Assembly: GCA_951799445.1 (NCBI GenBank)
Contig: OX637289.1
Location: 2,892,501 to 2,956,500 of the forward strand
Length of the DNA: 64,000 bases
DNA from: Pseudisothecium myosuroides
Lineage: Eukaryota; Streptophyta; Bryopsida; Hypnales; Lembophyllaceae
Direction: 5' to 3'
Shown: in pieces, positions 24,973-37,690 of the stretch
Numbering within the stretch: the first letter of the stretch is position 1
Layout: every line of letters starts with the position of its first letter
The notes under the pieces: generated by a model
The model's input: the letters and a program-made list of their open reading frames with translations, nothing else
Told to the model about the DNA's origin: nothing
Database searches by the model: none
Translations under genes and position numbers: made by a program

Positions 24973-25230
24973 GTGTTAGTGCTTTATGCAACCCTTATTT
25001 CTCTCTAAGGTGAGCAACTCTTGTTGTAGACATGGATGAATAGAATGAATTTTCATTTTAATTGACTCATTTATTTTTTAATTCTTTATAAGCATATATA
25101 AACACATGTGTACATAAATATAGGTAAACTAATTTTCTTAAATAATAAATATGAAATTGATAAAATTAAAAATTCAATTTATGCACCATTTTTCAAAATT
25201 TCAAAAACACCCGTTTATAATTTACTTTGG

Positions 25231-25961
25231 GACAAATGCAAGAAACACCTACCGATTTTGTTACGTTTTGAACAATGAATACTCATGAATTTGTTCTAGA
25301 CTAATTTAAAATTAGAAAAATGATTTAAAAATAAATAAAAAAACATGGCTAATGTATACATCTTTAAGATGAAGATAACCACCAAAAGAAATGAATAGAA
25401 ATTTTCTCTAAGCAGGAGAACTAGAAAAGTGCCAAATCTCAAGAAAATGGATGCTTTGATGTTTTAATTAGTTAAAAATAGAAAAATAAGTAAATACATA
25501 AAATGAAAGAAATTCGTTTGTAACAACTCTATAGAGATGGTCATTCATCCAAAGAAAACTCTAAAATAATATTTTATATGTTACAAAATGCAAGTAGAAA
25601 GAAGTGCAGTTTGTGGACTTCTACACCATATATAATTAATTATTTTTAGAATTCCGTTGGACAGTTGCTACAGGTCTAATAGAAGACCATCCCTTCCAAA
25701 TTTCAGCTCGAAATTCATTTTCTGGGGTACTAAAAACCTCCAAATTGGCAAGTGTGACATAAAATTGGTAGCTATTTTTGGACAATAAACTATTTTTTAA
25801 AATTAAAAAAAATTAGGCAAGGTGTATAATAGTCATGAGTACCTTATCTACAAATCTTGAGTCATTTGGAGCAAGAAGACAAAAGTTATGGCCATAAAAC
25901 AAATCAGCACGCAAGGTGTGATGCAAAATAGTATAGGTGTTTCTTGCATTCATTTTTTGTC
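25231..25961. mobile_element. 730 bp element type, copy 1
   Basis: Ends GACAAATGCAAGAAACACC and GGTGTTTCTTGCATT..TTTTTTGTC are inverted. Homologous throughout to 40011-40740 (TAGAAGACCATCCCTTCC, GACAAAAGTTATGGCC). No ORF. Confidence 0.6.
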
Positions 25962-26660
25962 TGGGAACCTATCTAAACATTCAATTATTATGACTTTTGC
26001 AATAATTGCCTTTTGAATGCTTAAATTGTTTAGAATCGTAAAGAAACTATTGCACGTGATTAAGAGTTTTGTTTAGGGTTTACAAAATTTACCTTTTAAC
26101 AATGATGAGTTCTAATGGAAGTTGCTTTACCAATTGGCATATGTGATTAACTAACTTCCATGCCCATTGTGGCTTTTACTTCATGCTTTGTATGAACTCG
26201 TTGTTTCATTGAGCATACTTGTTTTCCACAGGAAGGGAATCCATTCCAAAGATTAGTCTTTCTAGTTTCCCAAATCCTTGACATTGTGTGAGGGTCAAGT
26301 TTTTGCCTCCAAGGTCTCCTAAGCCAAAAATGGAATCTCAAAATTTTCAATGTTCAATGGGTGTCATTGGTAGCACAAAGAGTAGCGGAATCCTAATTTT
26401 TATTAAGTCTTATAGGCAAGTGAAAGAGGATCCTAATGTTTTTTACTGTAGTATACATTACTTGGACACCATAAGAATGTGTTCATGAATTTTCAAAGTA
26501 TGGTCTCTAGGAACACTAGAAATCAACACTAGGTTTTCATAGACTTTCATAGTCAGATTGTGTTCATTTTGTCATATCAATATTTTGGAAAAGAAAACAT
26601 TTTTTGGTCCAAATGTAGGTGTTGCATTTTGGCAATGTTCATATCTTGGACTTCCATTAC
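25962..26660. other. no supported gene
   Basis: A 67-codon minus-strand ORF (26350-26147) and a 66-codon plus-strand ORF (26288-26488) overlap here. The minus-strand one is rich in Trp, Arg and Lys and reads like an eroded retroelement piece, but no domain can be named. Confidence 0.25.
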
Positions 26661-27582
26661 TTAACCCACCAAAAGGACAAGTATGTTATTTTAGCAAAAT
26701 AGCGATTTTGGGCAAGAACTTGTGACTAGAAATTTGCATATTTTAGGCTGAATTTTTATTAAAAAGATGGGGACGAGGAATACTTTTTATGTGCACTAAA
26801 TTTCATGACATTTGGAAATAGGAGTCAAAAGTTATGGCCTAATATGTTGTTTGTTTCTCAACTCGGGTAGTCCGGGCTGGAAAAAAAAATCACTTTTTTT
26901 ATAAACAAAAAAATAAAATTGTTTTTTTAGATTTATATAAACGTAGAAACCTTTGAATCATTCCATTTCAATCAATAAGTAAGAAGTTACGAGGAGTTTT
27001 AGTTTGCGGGCAGTTAAGGAATTTCTACTCTAAAATAAACTTTGAAGTTGTTTATTTCAATATTTTTTGAAAAAAATAAAATCATAGGATGTAGATTGTT
27101 TATAACAATATTACAACCATTGGGATTGACATTTTTCAAGTCCATAATTAAATTCTTAACAAGTTTGTATTTTGCATCATTCTCTACTTCTTTCTATTTA
27201 CTATTTTTTCGCTATATGTTGTACAATTCCAAGTGATTTGAAAATTTTTAAGCATGTAGCCAACTTGTTTTGGAAAAATAATCCAAAGAAGCACCACCAT
27301 TTTGGACATTTTTTCATAGAAAAGTGAGTTTGTGAAGTGCAGCTGCCCCGTTTTTTGCAGGGAAATAAAAAGGATTTTTGCCAATTCAAATGCTAATATC
27401 TTCCAATCCACATAGTGGAAACTTCTGAAATTTTTCCCACATCTTCTAAACTAGCATACTATAACATCCTATGGTCACATGTGTCCAAACTTTTTTTTTC
27501 CCTAAAATTTGGTACTTGTACTAGAAATGACAGTTTTGGAGCATTTCTGGTGTAAACATAGTCGAGGAACTTTAGGGGTTAA
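26661..27582 (+). mobile_element. TTAA element copy, family 2 (complete)
   Basis: 922 bp, starting TTAACCCACCAAAAGGAC and ending GGAACTTTAGGGGTTAA. All family 2 landmarks are present, including AGTGCAGCTGCCCCGTTTTT and AGAAATGACAGTTTTGGAGC. Confidence 0.75.
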
Positions 27583-28968
27583 TTGTGACAGCTGAGAGGA
27601 GCCTGCATCCGAGTCCTTCGAAACCCTTTCCAGGCACCGGCTTCTGAAAAATGAGCATCCGAAGAAATTCCACGGTCGTCATTTGGTCTCTGGAGCTCTT
27701 CTTCTTCGTTTCCTGTAAGTTCTTCACGACCGTATTGCGCGCTGCACATCCTCTGCACTCTGGAGAGGTTTGATTTTGCATGGTGGCAGATTCTTGTACT
27801 AAGTTACGTGCTATGCGATACAAAATAACCTGGCTGGCACCGACTTAGAATCTTGATTATCGTGTGTCGATCTGTTTGACACTAGCTTTGACGTGTGCTT
27901 TGTCAACAACTTTGGGAAGTAAAGGGAGAGGAAAGGACCAAATCTGCAAAGCTTTTCTGCTAATGGAGGCTTTTCCCATCTTTGATACCTCAGTGGGTAC
28001 ATTCTCTTCCAGCCTTTGCAGCGGCGGGCCTTGCTGTCATACAAGTTTAATTTGTACAGAAATTATCTCAAATTAGAACATCCTTACTGTAGGTGAAGTT
28101 ACGTACTATACCTTACCCGCCTTCTCGATCTTCTCCCTCCTGAGTCCTGACTTCTTCATTTGGCGTGGGCTCAGCTGCCCGAAATGTGCATTTTTCTCTT
28201 CTGCAGTGCCTGATTGATTGGGTAGGCTCTGTAGAAAAACACGGATCGACACCAGCAATAACTTACTTGTGCTGAAGGACGGACAGACCGGACTTTGGAG
28301 TTTCCAATGTTTCGCTGCATGCTAGCCACACAGGTTTTGACTAAATAAGTTCAGACGACTGAACTTATCAGGCACTGAAGGGACTTATCTCTGCAGACTA
28401 CAGGGTTTACAGTCTGGAAATCAGATTTTACTTACAGTCTTGAAATTAGTTAAAGCACTGCGAAGACCACCGACTTGCAGGCTCGATCTCCACTCACCCC
28501 AGGTTGGAGCCTGTCAAACTCCTTCCCTCCAGAATTGCGCCAGTGCCGTGAAGACTTGTGGCAGATTACTGTTCCGAAACTGCAAATTTCTGGCAACTCA
28601 GGTTCATCCATGAAGTCCCGGTAATGGGTGGTAAATTAAAGTCCGAGTCATTAAGTGAGAGAGAGTCTTCACACAATCGGAGGCCGGCCTGTGAAGAGAC
28701 AACTGATGTTCGTTTTATGAAAACTGAACTTGAATGATGGCAGTTTCTGAAGCTTAAGTTTGTTTATCATATTTTATAACAAATGGTAGAAGTTAAGTGA
28801 ACACAGCCAAAAACAACGTGTGGAATTTGTACACGTGTGGAATTTAGCAAACTGGCAATGATCTTAATTTGGACACCTGCATGCTAGTACAAAAACTGAA
28901 GGACACTTGAGGTCAAAAATTTCCAGTAATAGAAAACTTGCAAGTACCAGTAACCCAAAGACATTACA
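27583..28968. other. GC-richer island without a clear gene
   Basis: Bounded on the left by a TTAA element (ends 27582) and on the right by a TA-flanked element (starts 28971). Base composition is more balanced than in the flanks. Short ORFs of up to 83 codons exist on both strands (27823-27572 and 28044-27811 minus, 27864-28076 plus), with no recognisable domain. It may contain exons of an undetected gene. Confidence 0.3.
27651..28050 (+). CDS. speculative two-exon micro-ORF, 33 residues
   Basis: An ATG at 27651 opens a short hydrophobic reading frame that reaches a GTAAGT donor at 27715. A pyrimidine-rich acceptor (TTCTCTTCCAG) ends at 28012. Joining 27651-27714 to 28013-28050 keeps the frame and gives a 33-residue peptide with a basic start, a hydrophobic core (LELFFFVSSFAAAGLAV) and a TAA stop at 28048. 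It looks like a signal anchor or membrane micropeptide. The call rests only on splice-site shape, so chance is quite possible. Confidence 0.15.
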
Positions 28969-28970
28969 TA

Positions 28971-29298
28971 AGGTAGGAGGTTCTGAAATCGCACAGGCTC
29001 TAAAATCGCCCACCCTACTCAAATGTACATTGGTTGTACATGTTGCTTTTTCATAACCTTCAGCGATGTACAAATAGTATACATTTTAGGGGGTGGGCGA
29101 TTTTAGAGCCCTATGCCACTTCAACTTCAAAATTTCATAACTAATTCTTGAAAGCTCCAAAAAATATGAAACGGCTTGGGTTAGATGCCAATTCCTCTTA
29201 TCTTTCAAGGAAAATTTATTGAAAAATATTTTGAGGCATTTCACCTCTCCAAAATTCAGTTTCAACTCTTAAATGAGCGATTTATGGACCTCCTACCT
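28971..29298 (+). mobile_element. TA-flanked MITE, 328 bp type, copy B
   Basis: AGGTAGGAGGTTCTGAAATC at the left and GACCTCCTACCT at the right, with TA at 28969-28970. The right-hand TA is shifted by one base. It is homologous to 21779-22105. Confidence 0.7.
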
Positions 29299-29715
29299 AT
29301 ACACCATTTTATTTGAGCAAATCTTCACTAAAAAGTGATGCAAAATTTTTTATAGGAAATATTTGGCAAGATATTCTTCCCTTTTCAGTGGATGAAATCG
29401 CTAAATGGCTTCCAAATCTTGGGGTGATATTGCTCTATTTCGATGAATGTACATGCTTTTGGATGAATAAAAAAAATTCATTCATATCTTGCAAGATTCC
29501 TCCATTTCCATGGATGTAAAGAGTTGCACCACTCTAGTGAAGATTGCTTTCTACATTGCCTAAAATAAATGAAAAAACCACATCCTAAATATATATATGA
29601 AAATTTCAGAATTCATACAAGAATGTAAGCAATTGATAACCAACGATTTAAAGATATGCAGACCAAAAAATTTCCTTTTTCAATTGAGTCACTTCATTTT
29701 TCTAAGATTTCTATA

Positions 29716-30631
29716 TTAACCTCTAAAGTCCCATTGTCCCCTTGAGAGACAAAATGGATTTTGGACAGGTTCCTACAGTCTCAATATTCATCATGTTTTC
29801 TTGAAACTTTTTTTGAAGATAGAAAAATACATTAGATTTATGGGAATATAATTTTTATTTCAATTGATGCCCGGGAGCAAAAGTTATTGTACAAAAAGCC
29901 TTTTTTTTAGGTGCGGCAGGCATAAGCAACTACACAATAAATATAAATAAATAAATATTTCTCACAAATTGTAATTTTACCTACATAAAAAGCTTTATTT
30001 CATTCCATTTGAATTTATTATGTGAAAGTCACGGGCAATCTTATTTTTCAGGCAATCAAAAGCATTTTCTTGAAAAAATAACTTGTACAATTCATTTCTG
30101 AACTCAATTTTCACAATTTAGAAAAAAAAAGTTTCACAAGGTTAAGATCCCTTGCTAAAACAATCTCACCGTTGAGATTAGTGTATTCTAATTTCATCTT
30201 AGAGCTATTAACAATTTAGATTTTTCTTCAATCATGAACCTATTTCTATTTAATAAATTTTTAATGAGTGAAAATTAAATACTTTAGAAAAAAAATCCTA
30301 GATTGCCAATTCAATTTTTTAATATAAAAATTCAATAATTCAAAATCAGTAGTGCAATTTTTTTAAATTAAAATGATTCAAAGCCAAAAAATCTAGTCAA
30401 GCAAGGTGCAAAAAACTTTTTTTCTTCACTTTAATTGCAAATATCTTGCAATCTATGTGGTCAAGGTTTTTGAAATTTCTTCCATACATTTATATACCAC
30501 TGTAGTGCAAGATCCTACGGTTAGATATGCAAAGAAAAAAAATTTTAAATTTATTTTGCGCTTTGTAATAGAAATGACAATTTTGAGTGGTTTTTGATGG
30601 AAATAAGGCCTACAAACTTTTTGAAAGTTAA
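29716..30631 (+). mobile_element. TTAA element copy, family 1
   Basis: Left end TTAACCTCTAAAGTCCC plus ATTGTCCCCTTGAGAGAC, then the full family 1 interior. The right end is degenerate; TTAA at 30628 is the best candidate boundary. Confidence 0.6.
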
Positions 30632-32099
30632 CATTTGATGCATATGTAGATAGAAGATGTAGTTGGGAAGGGGGCAATTCTAGGTATGCATACCTCAAAA
30701 GTGAGTTATGTGCTCAAAAAGCACTTTCCAAGCAAGGTAGACACATCTAAAAGCATTTTGATAAGTTTTGTGCTACCATAGACATGAAATAGGAAATAAC
30801 AAATACTTTATTCACTTTGGTGTATAGTGACAACTACTTATGAAGAATGTAAGTGATTGTATAAATTTTGTGGACACAAAAACTTAGTTATGAAATTTTG
30901 AAGGTGAAGATTCTAAGAGTTAATAATTGTGTCACGGTTAAGCCCAAAATTCATACTATTTATATATAGAGAGAGATTTTTCAAGGTTAGAATTTAAATT
31001 TATCCAAATCCTTTCCTTTACAAACCTATCATTTGCACATTACCATTCAATACAAAAAATGGCCATGAAATCCACATTTTTGTTACCTTTCTAATAGAGT
31101 TTACCATCTTTGGTATTTTCTTCTTTGTTTTCCATAAAAATTACCATAGTTACGTTGGACGTCATTGTTGACATAAAAACACAAGTTGTTACATTGAATG
31201 CCACTTAAAATCCATCTTGAGAAATAGAGGTTTGTAATAGTGCACTAATTGAAAATAAGAGATTGTGCTTCTTGGTTCACACTTCACACATGATAATTTA
31301 GCTAAAGTAGGGAAACCCAAATGCTCCAAGTGCCTCCATGTGCCAATTGATGAGATGATCTCAATGTGCACATCTCCGAAAATATTATGTACCTATTCTT
31401 GAAGAAACAATTTTAGAACACCTATCAAAAAAGATTTTGATTCTTCATATTTTTTGCATACCTATCCATATGATGTGTTCTTTGAATCTTCCATTACTTG
31501 CCAATTAAGAAAATATAAATCTCAATAGTCTAATAATAGATATATTTTACAATATTTTGGGTGTTCGTACCTTATTCTTACTCTTCATGCAACTTAATCT
31601 TCTAATACACGATCATTCACTTTGAGTTATAAGATTCTTACTATTTAAATATGTATTCAAGCATGCTCTGAATATATTAGTGTGAACAAATGAATACTTA
31701 TATTAGGATTAAAATGTTGGATGTAGGTATTCCATATTTGATAACTTGTAAAAGATCACATCATAATTTAGATATTTTCTTCTTAAATATAAATGAAATG
31801 AGAATTTCAAATTAAAATAGATTACATCCTAAAGGGCTCTTTTCTCTAGTGATCAAAGGCCTTGGATAAAACATTTGGAGTATTGTGATTAAAAGAGAAG
31901 AAGGGGTTCATCCAAGGTCAATTTACTCTAGCTCTTATATATGAAAAGTGACCAAGGCTCAAGATGAATGACAAAATGACGTGGAATCCTACATGTCCTA
32001 AAGTGGATAAGGTTTCATGGTCACCTAGATTTTGTAGCAAGACAACCTCGAGAGGTTCTTTCGCTAGATTTTTAGGAAACCAAACCATTCGGTAAAGTT
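30632..32099. other. no gene seen
   Basis: AT-rich sequence. ORFs are at most 60 codons and no known repeat was recognised. Confidence 0.4.
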
Positions 32100-33032
32100 G
32101 ATTGGTCTACTTTTCTTGGTCTTTAGCCGCTAGAAAGCCGAAGTTTTTTTGGGGTCAAAAATATGCATTTGAACAGAGTTGGTATTTCTATAACAAACTG
32201 AAAAATGATTATATATTTTTTTGTATATCTAACCATAAGATCTTACACTAAACTAGTATAAAATCGTACTGGGATTTTTTTAGAAACTTTGACTCGTATA
32301 GATTGCAGATATGAGTATTTAATGTGGAAATAAATTTTTTTGGCACCTTCAGTGATTTGAACTTGGAATCTTCTTTAACTTCAAAATTTTCCGCTGCACA
32401 TTTTGATTCTAAAAAATTTTATGCTTAAAAAATGAATTGCAATTCCAAGAATTTGCTTAAAAAAAAAGGCTTGAATGTCACACTTAAAATTTTTGTTAAG
32501 TAGACGTAGATATAATTTAGAAGGAAAAGTTAATTGTTGATAGCTTTAAGATGGAATTGAAACATAATAATTCCAACAATGAGATTGTATTAGTAAGCAA
32601 ATTAAACCAAGTGAAAGGTCCTTTCTTTGAAAAATTATGAAAATTGAAAAATAAATTCTATAAGTGATTTTTTGAAGAAGATGCTATGATTGCCCAAAAA
32701 ATAATATTTTTTATATCTTTCTCATTTTTTGTTCAAATAAAATGATTCAAAATTTTCCATGGAAACAAATATATTTTCTATAGAAAAAAATTTATTTTAT
32801 TTTGAATTTTTGTGATTTTTTGTCCTAGTCCCAATGAACTCTATTTTAAGCTTAGGTTGGTATAACTTTTACTCATGTGCACTAATTGAAATAAAACTTA
32901 TATTCACAAAAACCAAAGTAAATTTTTATCATCAAAAAAAGTTTCAAAAATCACTCCAAAAATTGAGATCATAAGAACTTGTCCTAATCTTCAAGTGTCT
33001 CTAGAGGGGACATTCGACCCTTTAGGAGTTAA
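32100..33032 (-). mobile_element. TTAA element copy, family 1, diverged
   Basis: The right end GACCCTTTAGGAGTTAA is clear and the interior follows family 1 (CTTTAAGATGGAATTGAAAC, ACTAATTGAAATAAAACTTA). The left end is decayed, so the start is approximate. Confidence 0.5.
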
Positions 33033-33919
33033 TGTTGTTTATTATTGTTTTTGCAACTATAAATGCAATTTTTATTGTTGGAATGTTATTTTACTAAGGA
33101 AAATACCGTCCTCTTCTATCTCTTGGCATTCTAATTGTTGAAATTTTACTAAGAGTTGAGAAGGAAAAAAAGAAAAGAAAAGACAAGGAAACGAAAAGAA
33201 TAAATCATTTAATTTTTTCTTTAGAATTTCATTTCAAAAAATGAAACTCCAAGAGACCAATCTTTACTTTACATTATTGGAGGTAACAAAATTGGCTCTT
33301 GGTCACACTTCTCGACCACGGCTCTTAAACAAGAGAATCATCTAAACCTCTTGATCATTATACAAGACAAGTGAAAATAGGTTGCCTTACTCAAAAAAGT
33401 TATGTCATGACTCACCGCTTGTCTACATAAGAGAGCCAACTCATTTTCAACCACTCAAGCAATTGAGCATATCTGGAGTGTAGGTATGTTGAGTGGAAAT
33501 TTTTTCCTACATGAAGAAATAGATTTTAAGAGGACTTCATAATTTTTCACAATTTTATTTTCTAAAACAAAATTACCGTGAATTTTATAGGTGAAGATTC
33601 TGTTCATTCTATACTGGTCATATAGGTCATCTTATTTTTGACAAAGGGTTGGCAGTAGATTTTGTTCATAGTTTACCATGAATTTTTTAGGTAAAGATTT
33701 TTTGTCAAAAATAGGTTGCTAAATCGAGAGTCCTAGCCTATAGCCCAATTATAATGCCATTCTTTATCACTTGTTCATTTCATAACTAATCAAAAATAGA
33801 CCTCCCTACACTGATAAAATGGAGGAGGTGACTGGAAATGGGTTGGTTCCATTACAAGTGCATACGACTCTTTGAGTTTACTCATGATATTAATGTATCC
33901 ATTCAACTAATACTACTAC
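33033..33919. other. no gene seen
   Basis: AT-rich, with an A/G-rich stretch near 33165-33205. No supported feature. Confidence 0.35.
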
Positions 33920-33921
33920 TA

Positions 33922-34267
33922 AGGTGAAAACACCCAAAATTGTCCATGTATCCATTTATGTACCTTAGATTTCCATTAAAGTGTTCTTCAAAAGCGTCAT
34001 TAGACCGTCCCCATACTTAACTGTGGTTGGTTGACTGCTGGATTTTTCAGATTTTGGTTCTAGATCTAGCTATATATTGGTTTCACTGGTCTAAGGAGCT
34101 TCTACTTTGAAAATTTATAGATATTACATGCTATATCCAAGAAATCTAATTATTTTGGAAAATTCATGATTTTCAATTGCAAATACTACAAAAATATTAT
34201 TTTTTAAGAAAAGGTGCCTCCAACTATATTATATTGCTTATTTTGACGGTTTTAGGTATTTCCACCT
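33922..34267. mobile_element. TA-flanked MITE, 346 bp type
   Basis: Ends AGGTGAAAACACCC and TTTCCACCT are flanked by TA (33920-33921, 34268-34269). A second, truncated copy begins at 36471 (AGGTAGAAACATCC) and shares TTCCATTAAAGTGT. Confidence 0.55.
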
Positions 34268-34387
34268 TAGAGGGACAACATTCCTTTTAGCGGAGTACGG
34301 TACAGTACATATCACTACATATTTGTATAGTATAAAATGTAGAATATCATGAAATTAGTGAGGGGGCAACCTATTGTAATTTCACTA

Positions 34388-34804
34388 AGGTAGTGTGCTC
34401 TAAAAGCGAGCGGCCTCTTCAAATCGACCCTATATTTAGGTCTAAAATGGATATTAGGTGGTCCTTAAATGGACCTCTCAAGCCATTGAGAGAATCGAAG
34501 AAAAGCTTTATTTGTTGCAAGAGCCAATCATTGACCTTCATTTACTCAAATCACTTTAGAAGTTGCAAGTGGTCAGATTTTGGAAGACCTAGGGTCACAA
34601 ATAGGTGCCTACAACAGTTTTTTTGAAAATTCATAAGTAATTCAAAAATGATTCAAAAAATATGAAACCACTTGTGTTACGTTCCACATCCATTTTTCTT
34701 TCTCTGAAAAATGATTCAAAAATATTTCTGTTCAAAGGAAACCTGTGAAAAAGGCAGACCACTGAGACCAGCCCTTAAATGGTCGCTTTTAGAGCATATT
34801 ACCT
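34388..34804 (+). mobile_element. TA-flanked MITE, 409-417 bp type, copy 2
   Basis: AGGTAGTGTGCTCTAAAAGC at the left and ATATTACCT at the right, with TA at 34386-34387 and 34805-34806. Highly similar to copies at 15206 and 56526, so the family was recently active. Confidence 0.75.
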
Positions 34805-34809
34805 TATTT

Positions 34810-35220
34810 TGTGTAGTGTAAAGAGGCCCTAAAGCCAAAGCAGGAGTGATGTACCATGATGATAATGCCAAGTTTTGCTTCAGGACATGTTGTAATTTTC
34901 TTTCAGTTCAGGACATGTGACTTTCAGTAATGTTCTTCACCACTTTCTGATTGACACATGTCAAAAGCTTGCAAGACACGTGTCAAGAGCTCCAGATTTA
35001 CCAGGAGAGTCACATGGTCCATAATTCTTCTACTACACACACAAACTGAACATTTCCACTGAGTGAGATTTGATATTGAGGTTGTACATTTCTTTAATTT
35101 GGTAAATGTTCACATGGTGGTACTTGTTGGCATCCCAGAAAATGAAATAACTAAATAAGCTTACATTGGCTATTTGAATATTGAAGAGATGCATAATTTA
35201 TAATAGTGCAGACTGAGTCT
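34810..35220. other. no gene seen
   Basis: Composition is slightly less AT-rich than in the surroundings, with a local direct repeat of CAGGACATGT (near 34880 and 34910). No ORF of note. Confidence 0.35.
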
Positions 35221-35223
35221 TGG

Positions 35224-35503
35224 ACGCAGGACGTTAAACCCGTCCCACAAAGTGAGCCCTGCAGGATAAAAACGCACGAATTTTACCCCCCCGGGAAAAA
35301 CGCAGGATTTTTTTTATTTTTCACATTTTTTATTTAAAAAAAATTTGAATTCATATTTGCAATCAGAGGTCCTAAATTAGCTAGGGGAGGTCACCTACCC
35401 TAGACATGGCTCAAAATAGGGGCAAAGATTTTACTTTTACCCACCAATTTCTACGTTTCACCTTGCGAGTCCCACTTCGTAAGACGGATTTAACGTCCTG
35501 TGC
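35224..35503. mobile_element. foldback element with GCAGGACGTTAAACCCGTC arms
   Basis: The left arm GCAGGACGTTAAACCCGTCC is mirrored by GACGGATTTAACGTCCTGTG at the right, about 280 bp apart. It is non-coding. A relic arm lies near 15683-15700. Confidence 0.55.
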
Positions 35504-36470
35504 CTACAATATTTATTTTCACAAAACCTAAAAGAACACTCTGGCTCATAAGTTTTTGTACACTTCACTAACATTTCAAGTTAAAAATTTGGGGCCCAAC
35601 AAGATCATCATAGTTTGATCGCACTTTGTGGACAAAGAGGCACTATCCAACTTGGGAACTCAGATCATTGGGTAGGTAATTATGTTAGTTACTTCCATGC
35701 CAATTTTTAAAGATAATAGAGGTGTTTAACATACCCAAAATCAGCTTGTACTACAAGGATGTCCAAAATAAAGCAACTATAAGAGCAAGATTTTTTTTTT
35801 GAAATCATTTTTTGAAAGAATCTAAATCCCAGTAGTCAACACAATTTTTTTTAATCAAGTAAAAATAAATAAATAAATAATAAAAATCTCATGAAGTTAC
35901 ATTAGAATTTGTACAAATGGTTCTAAAAATCTTTTAAAATTTCCATTTTTTATTTAGTGAAAATTGATTTTTTTTTCATTTTCAAATTCAGATTATTTTT
36001 CTATATTATTGTGAGAGTGTGAAAAATTTCAGCCCATCTGGCTTCATAGATTTTGAGATACTGTAAGCAGCTATTACAATCAACATTATTTAAATAAAAC
36101 CAAGAGTGGAAATTACTCTTGAAGGGAGTTGGAAAATAGAAAAATTAATGTTAACATAGGCCTAAATATTAGAAAATGGTCAAAATGGTGAATTCAAGTC
36201 ACATGATGTCAAAAATTCAATAGTTTAATTTTTATTAAAGTGAGAGGGGTGAAATTTATTGTTCTTCATTAGTCCTCAAAGATTATGGGATATTTGAAGC
36301 AAGGTAGGAGCTCAAAGAAAAACCGAAATAATTGGGTTTACATTTGAGCTTCAAAACTCATTTTTAAGCATTGTAAATCAATTTTTTTCAAAATATGGTA
36401 AATTTAGAAAGTGTAGGAAATCAAATCAAATTTTGCCTTTAAAAAATTTGTTTGTGATTTGGAGTCTCTA
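35504..36470. other. no gene seen
   Basis: AT-rich sequence without recognised repeats or coding signal. Confidence 0.35.
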
Positions 36471-36594
36471 AGGTAGAAACATCCAAAAGCGTCCATGTTC
36501 CCATTCCTGCATACTAGATTTTCCTTGAAGTGTCCCTAGACTTCCATTAAAGTGTCCCTAAAAAGTGTCATAAAATTGTCCCCTTCCTCACCCC
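36471..36594. mobile_element. truncated copy of the 346 bp TA-flanked MITE
   Basis: Starts AGGTAGAAACATCC after TA and matches 33922 onward. It is cut off where family 2 TTAA sequence begins near 36595. Confidence 0.5.
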
Positions 36595-37690
36595 GGGCAA
36601 CTCGAAAAAATCACTTTTTTTCAAAAAACAAAAATTTGAAATTGTTTTTTTAGATTTATACATGCGTGGAAAGCTTTAAGTCATTTCATTTTTATTAACT
36701 CCTAAAGGACCAAAGTCCCCTCAAGGGACACTTGGGATTTCGGGTAGGCTCGTATGACCTGAAATTTTGACCTGATTTTAAAAAAAAAATTTGAAGATAG
36801 GAAATCTCATTAGATTTCTAAAAATATAATTTTTTTCTCAATCGGTGCCCGGGAGCAACAATTATGCCACCCGAAGTCAAAAAAGCAATTCGACGGCAGA
36901 ATTAAAAAAAATAAAAAATTGAATTAAAAATCAAAAATCAAAAAATCAAATCTCAAAGATCATGTTTTTGTCTACATTTGAAGCTTTGATTCATTCTATT
37001 TGGACTCAGAATGAGAAAGTTGTGGACAATCTTGTTTTGGGCAATCTAAGCATCTTCTTAAAAAACAACCCTCATAGAATTCATTTTTGAACGCAATTTT
37101 CAAATTTTTTCAAATTTTTTTGACAAGGTTAAATTTGTTTGCAAAAAAAATCCCACCATTGGGATTATGGTGTTTTAATTCCACCTAAGAGCTATTAACG
37201 ATTTAGTGTTTCGTTCAATTTTGGACCTACTTCTTCTTAACAATTTTTTTATATGTGAAAATCAAGTTTTGACATTCCATTCTGAATTTTTTTCCCGACT
37301 CTCAATTCAAGTGTTCAACATAAATTTTTTTAACCTTTATGGTGTGTAGTGCAAAAAAAATCCACAAATGGCCGTCAAAGTTATCTGAAATTGCAAGCCA
37401 CATTTCAAATTTTAAAAAAAAAAAAGTTCAAATGCTAATATCTTCCAATCCGTATTATCGAACTTCATGAAATTTTTACCACATGATCTAAGACAAGTGA
37501 AGTACAAGATCCTATGGTTATATTCTTGAAGTTTTTTGAATTCATATTTTTTGAAGAAAATAAAATTATAGAATGTAGATTGTTCATCACAACATTACAA
37601 CCATTGGGATTGAAATTTTTCAATTCCATAACTAAATTTTTTTTAAATAGTACTTCAAATTTTTCTCTACTTCTTTCTACTTACTATTTT
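36595..37690 (+). mobile_element. nested TTAA elements: family 1 inside a family 2 remnant
   Basis: 36595-36694 and 37526-37690 are family 2 interior (AAAAAATCACTTTTTTTC; ATAGAATGTAGATTGTTC). Between them a family 1 element begins with TTAACTCCTAAAGGACC at 36695 and runs to about 37525, where it stops before its end B. The junction therefore lost the end of the inner element and roughly 100 bases of the outer one. Confidence 0.6.

Noticed and set aside
26147..26350. Minus-strand 67-codon frame resembling an eroded retroelement
   Set aside because: No catalytic or zinc-binding motif is visible, so no family can be assigned.
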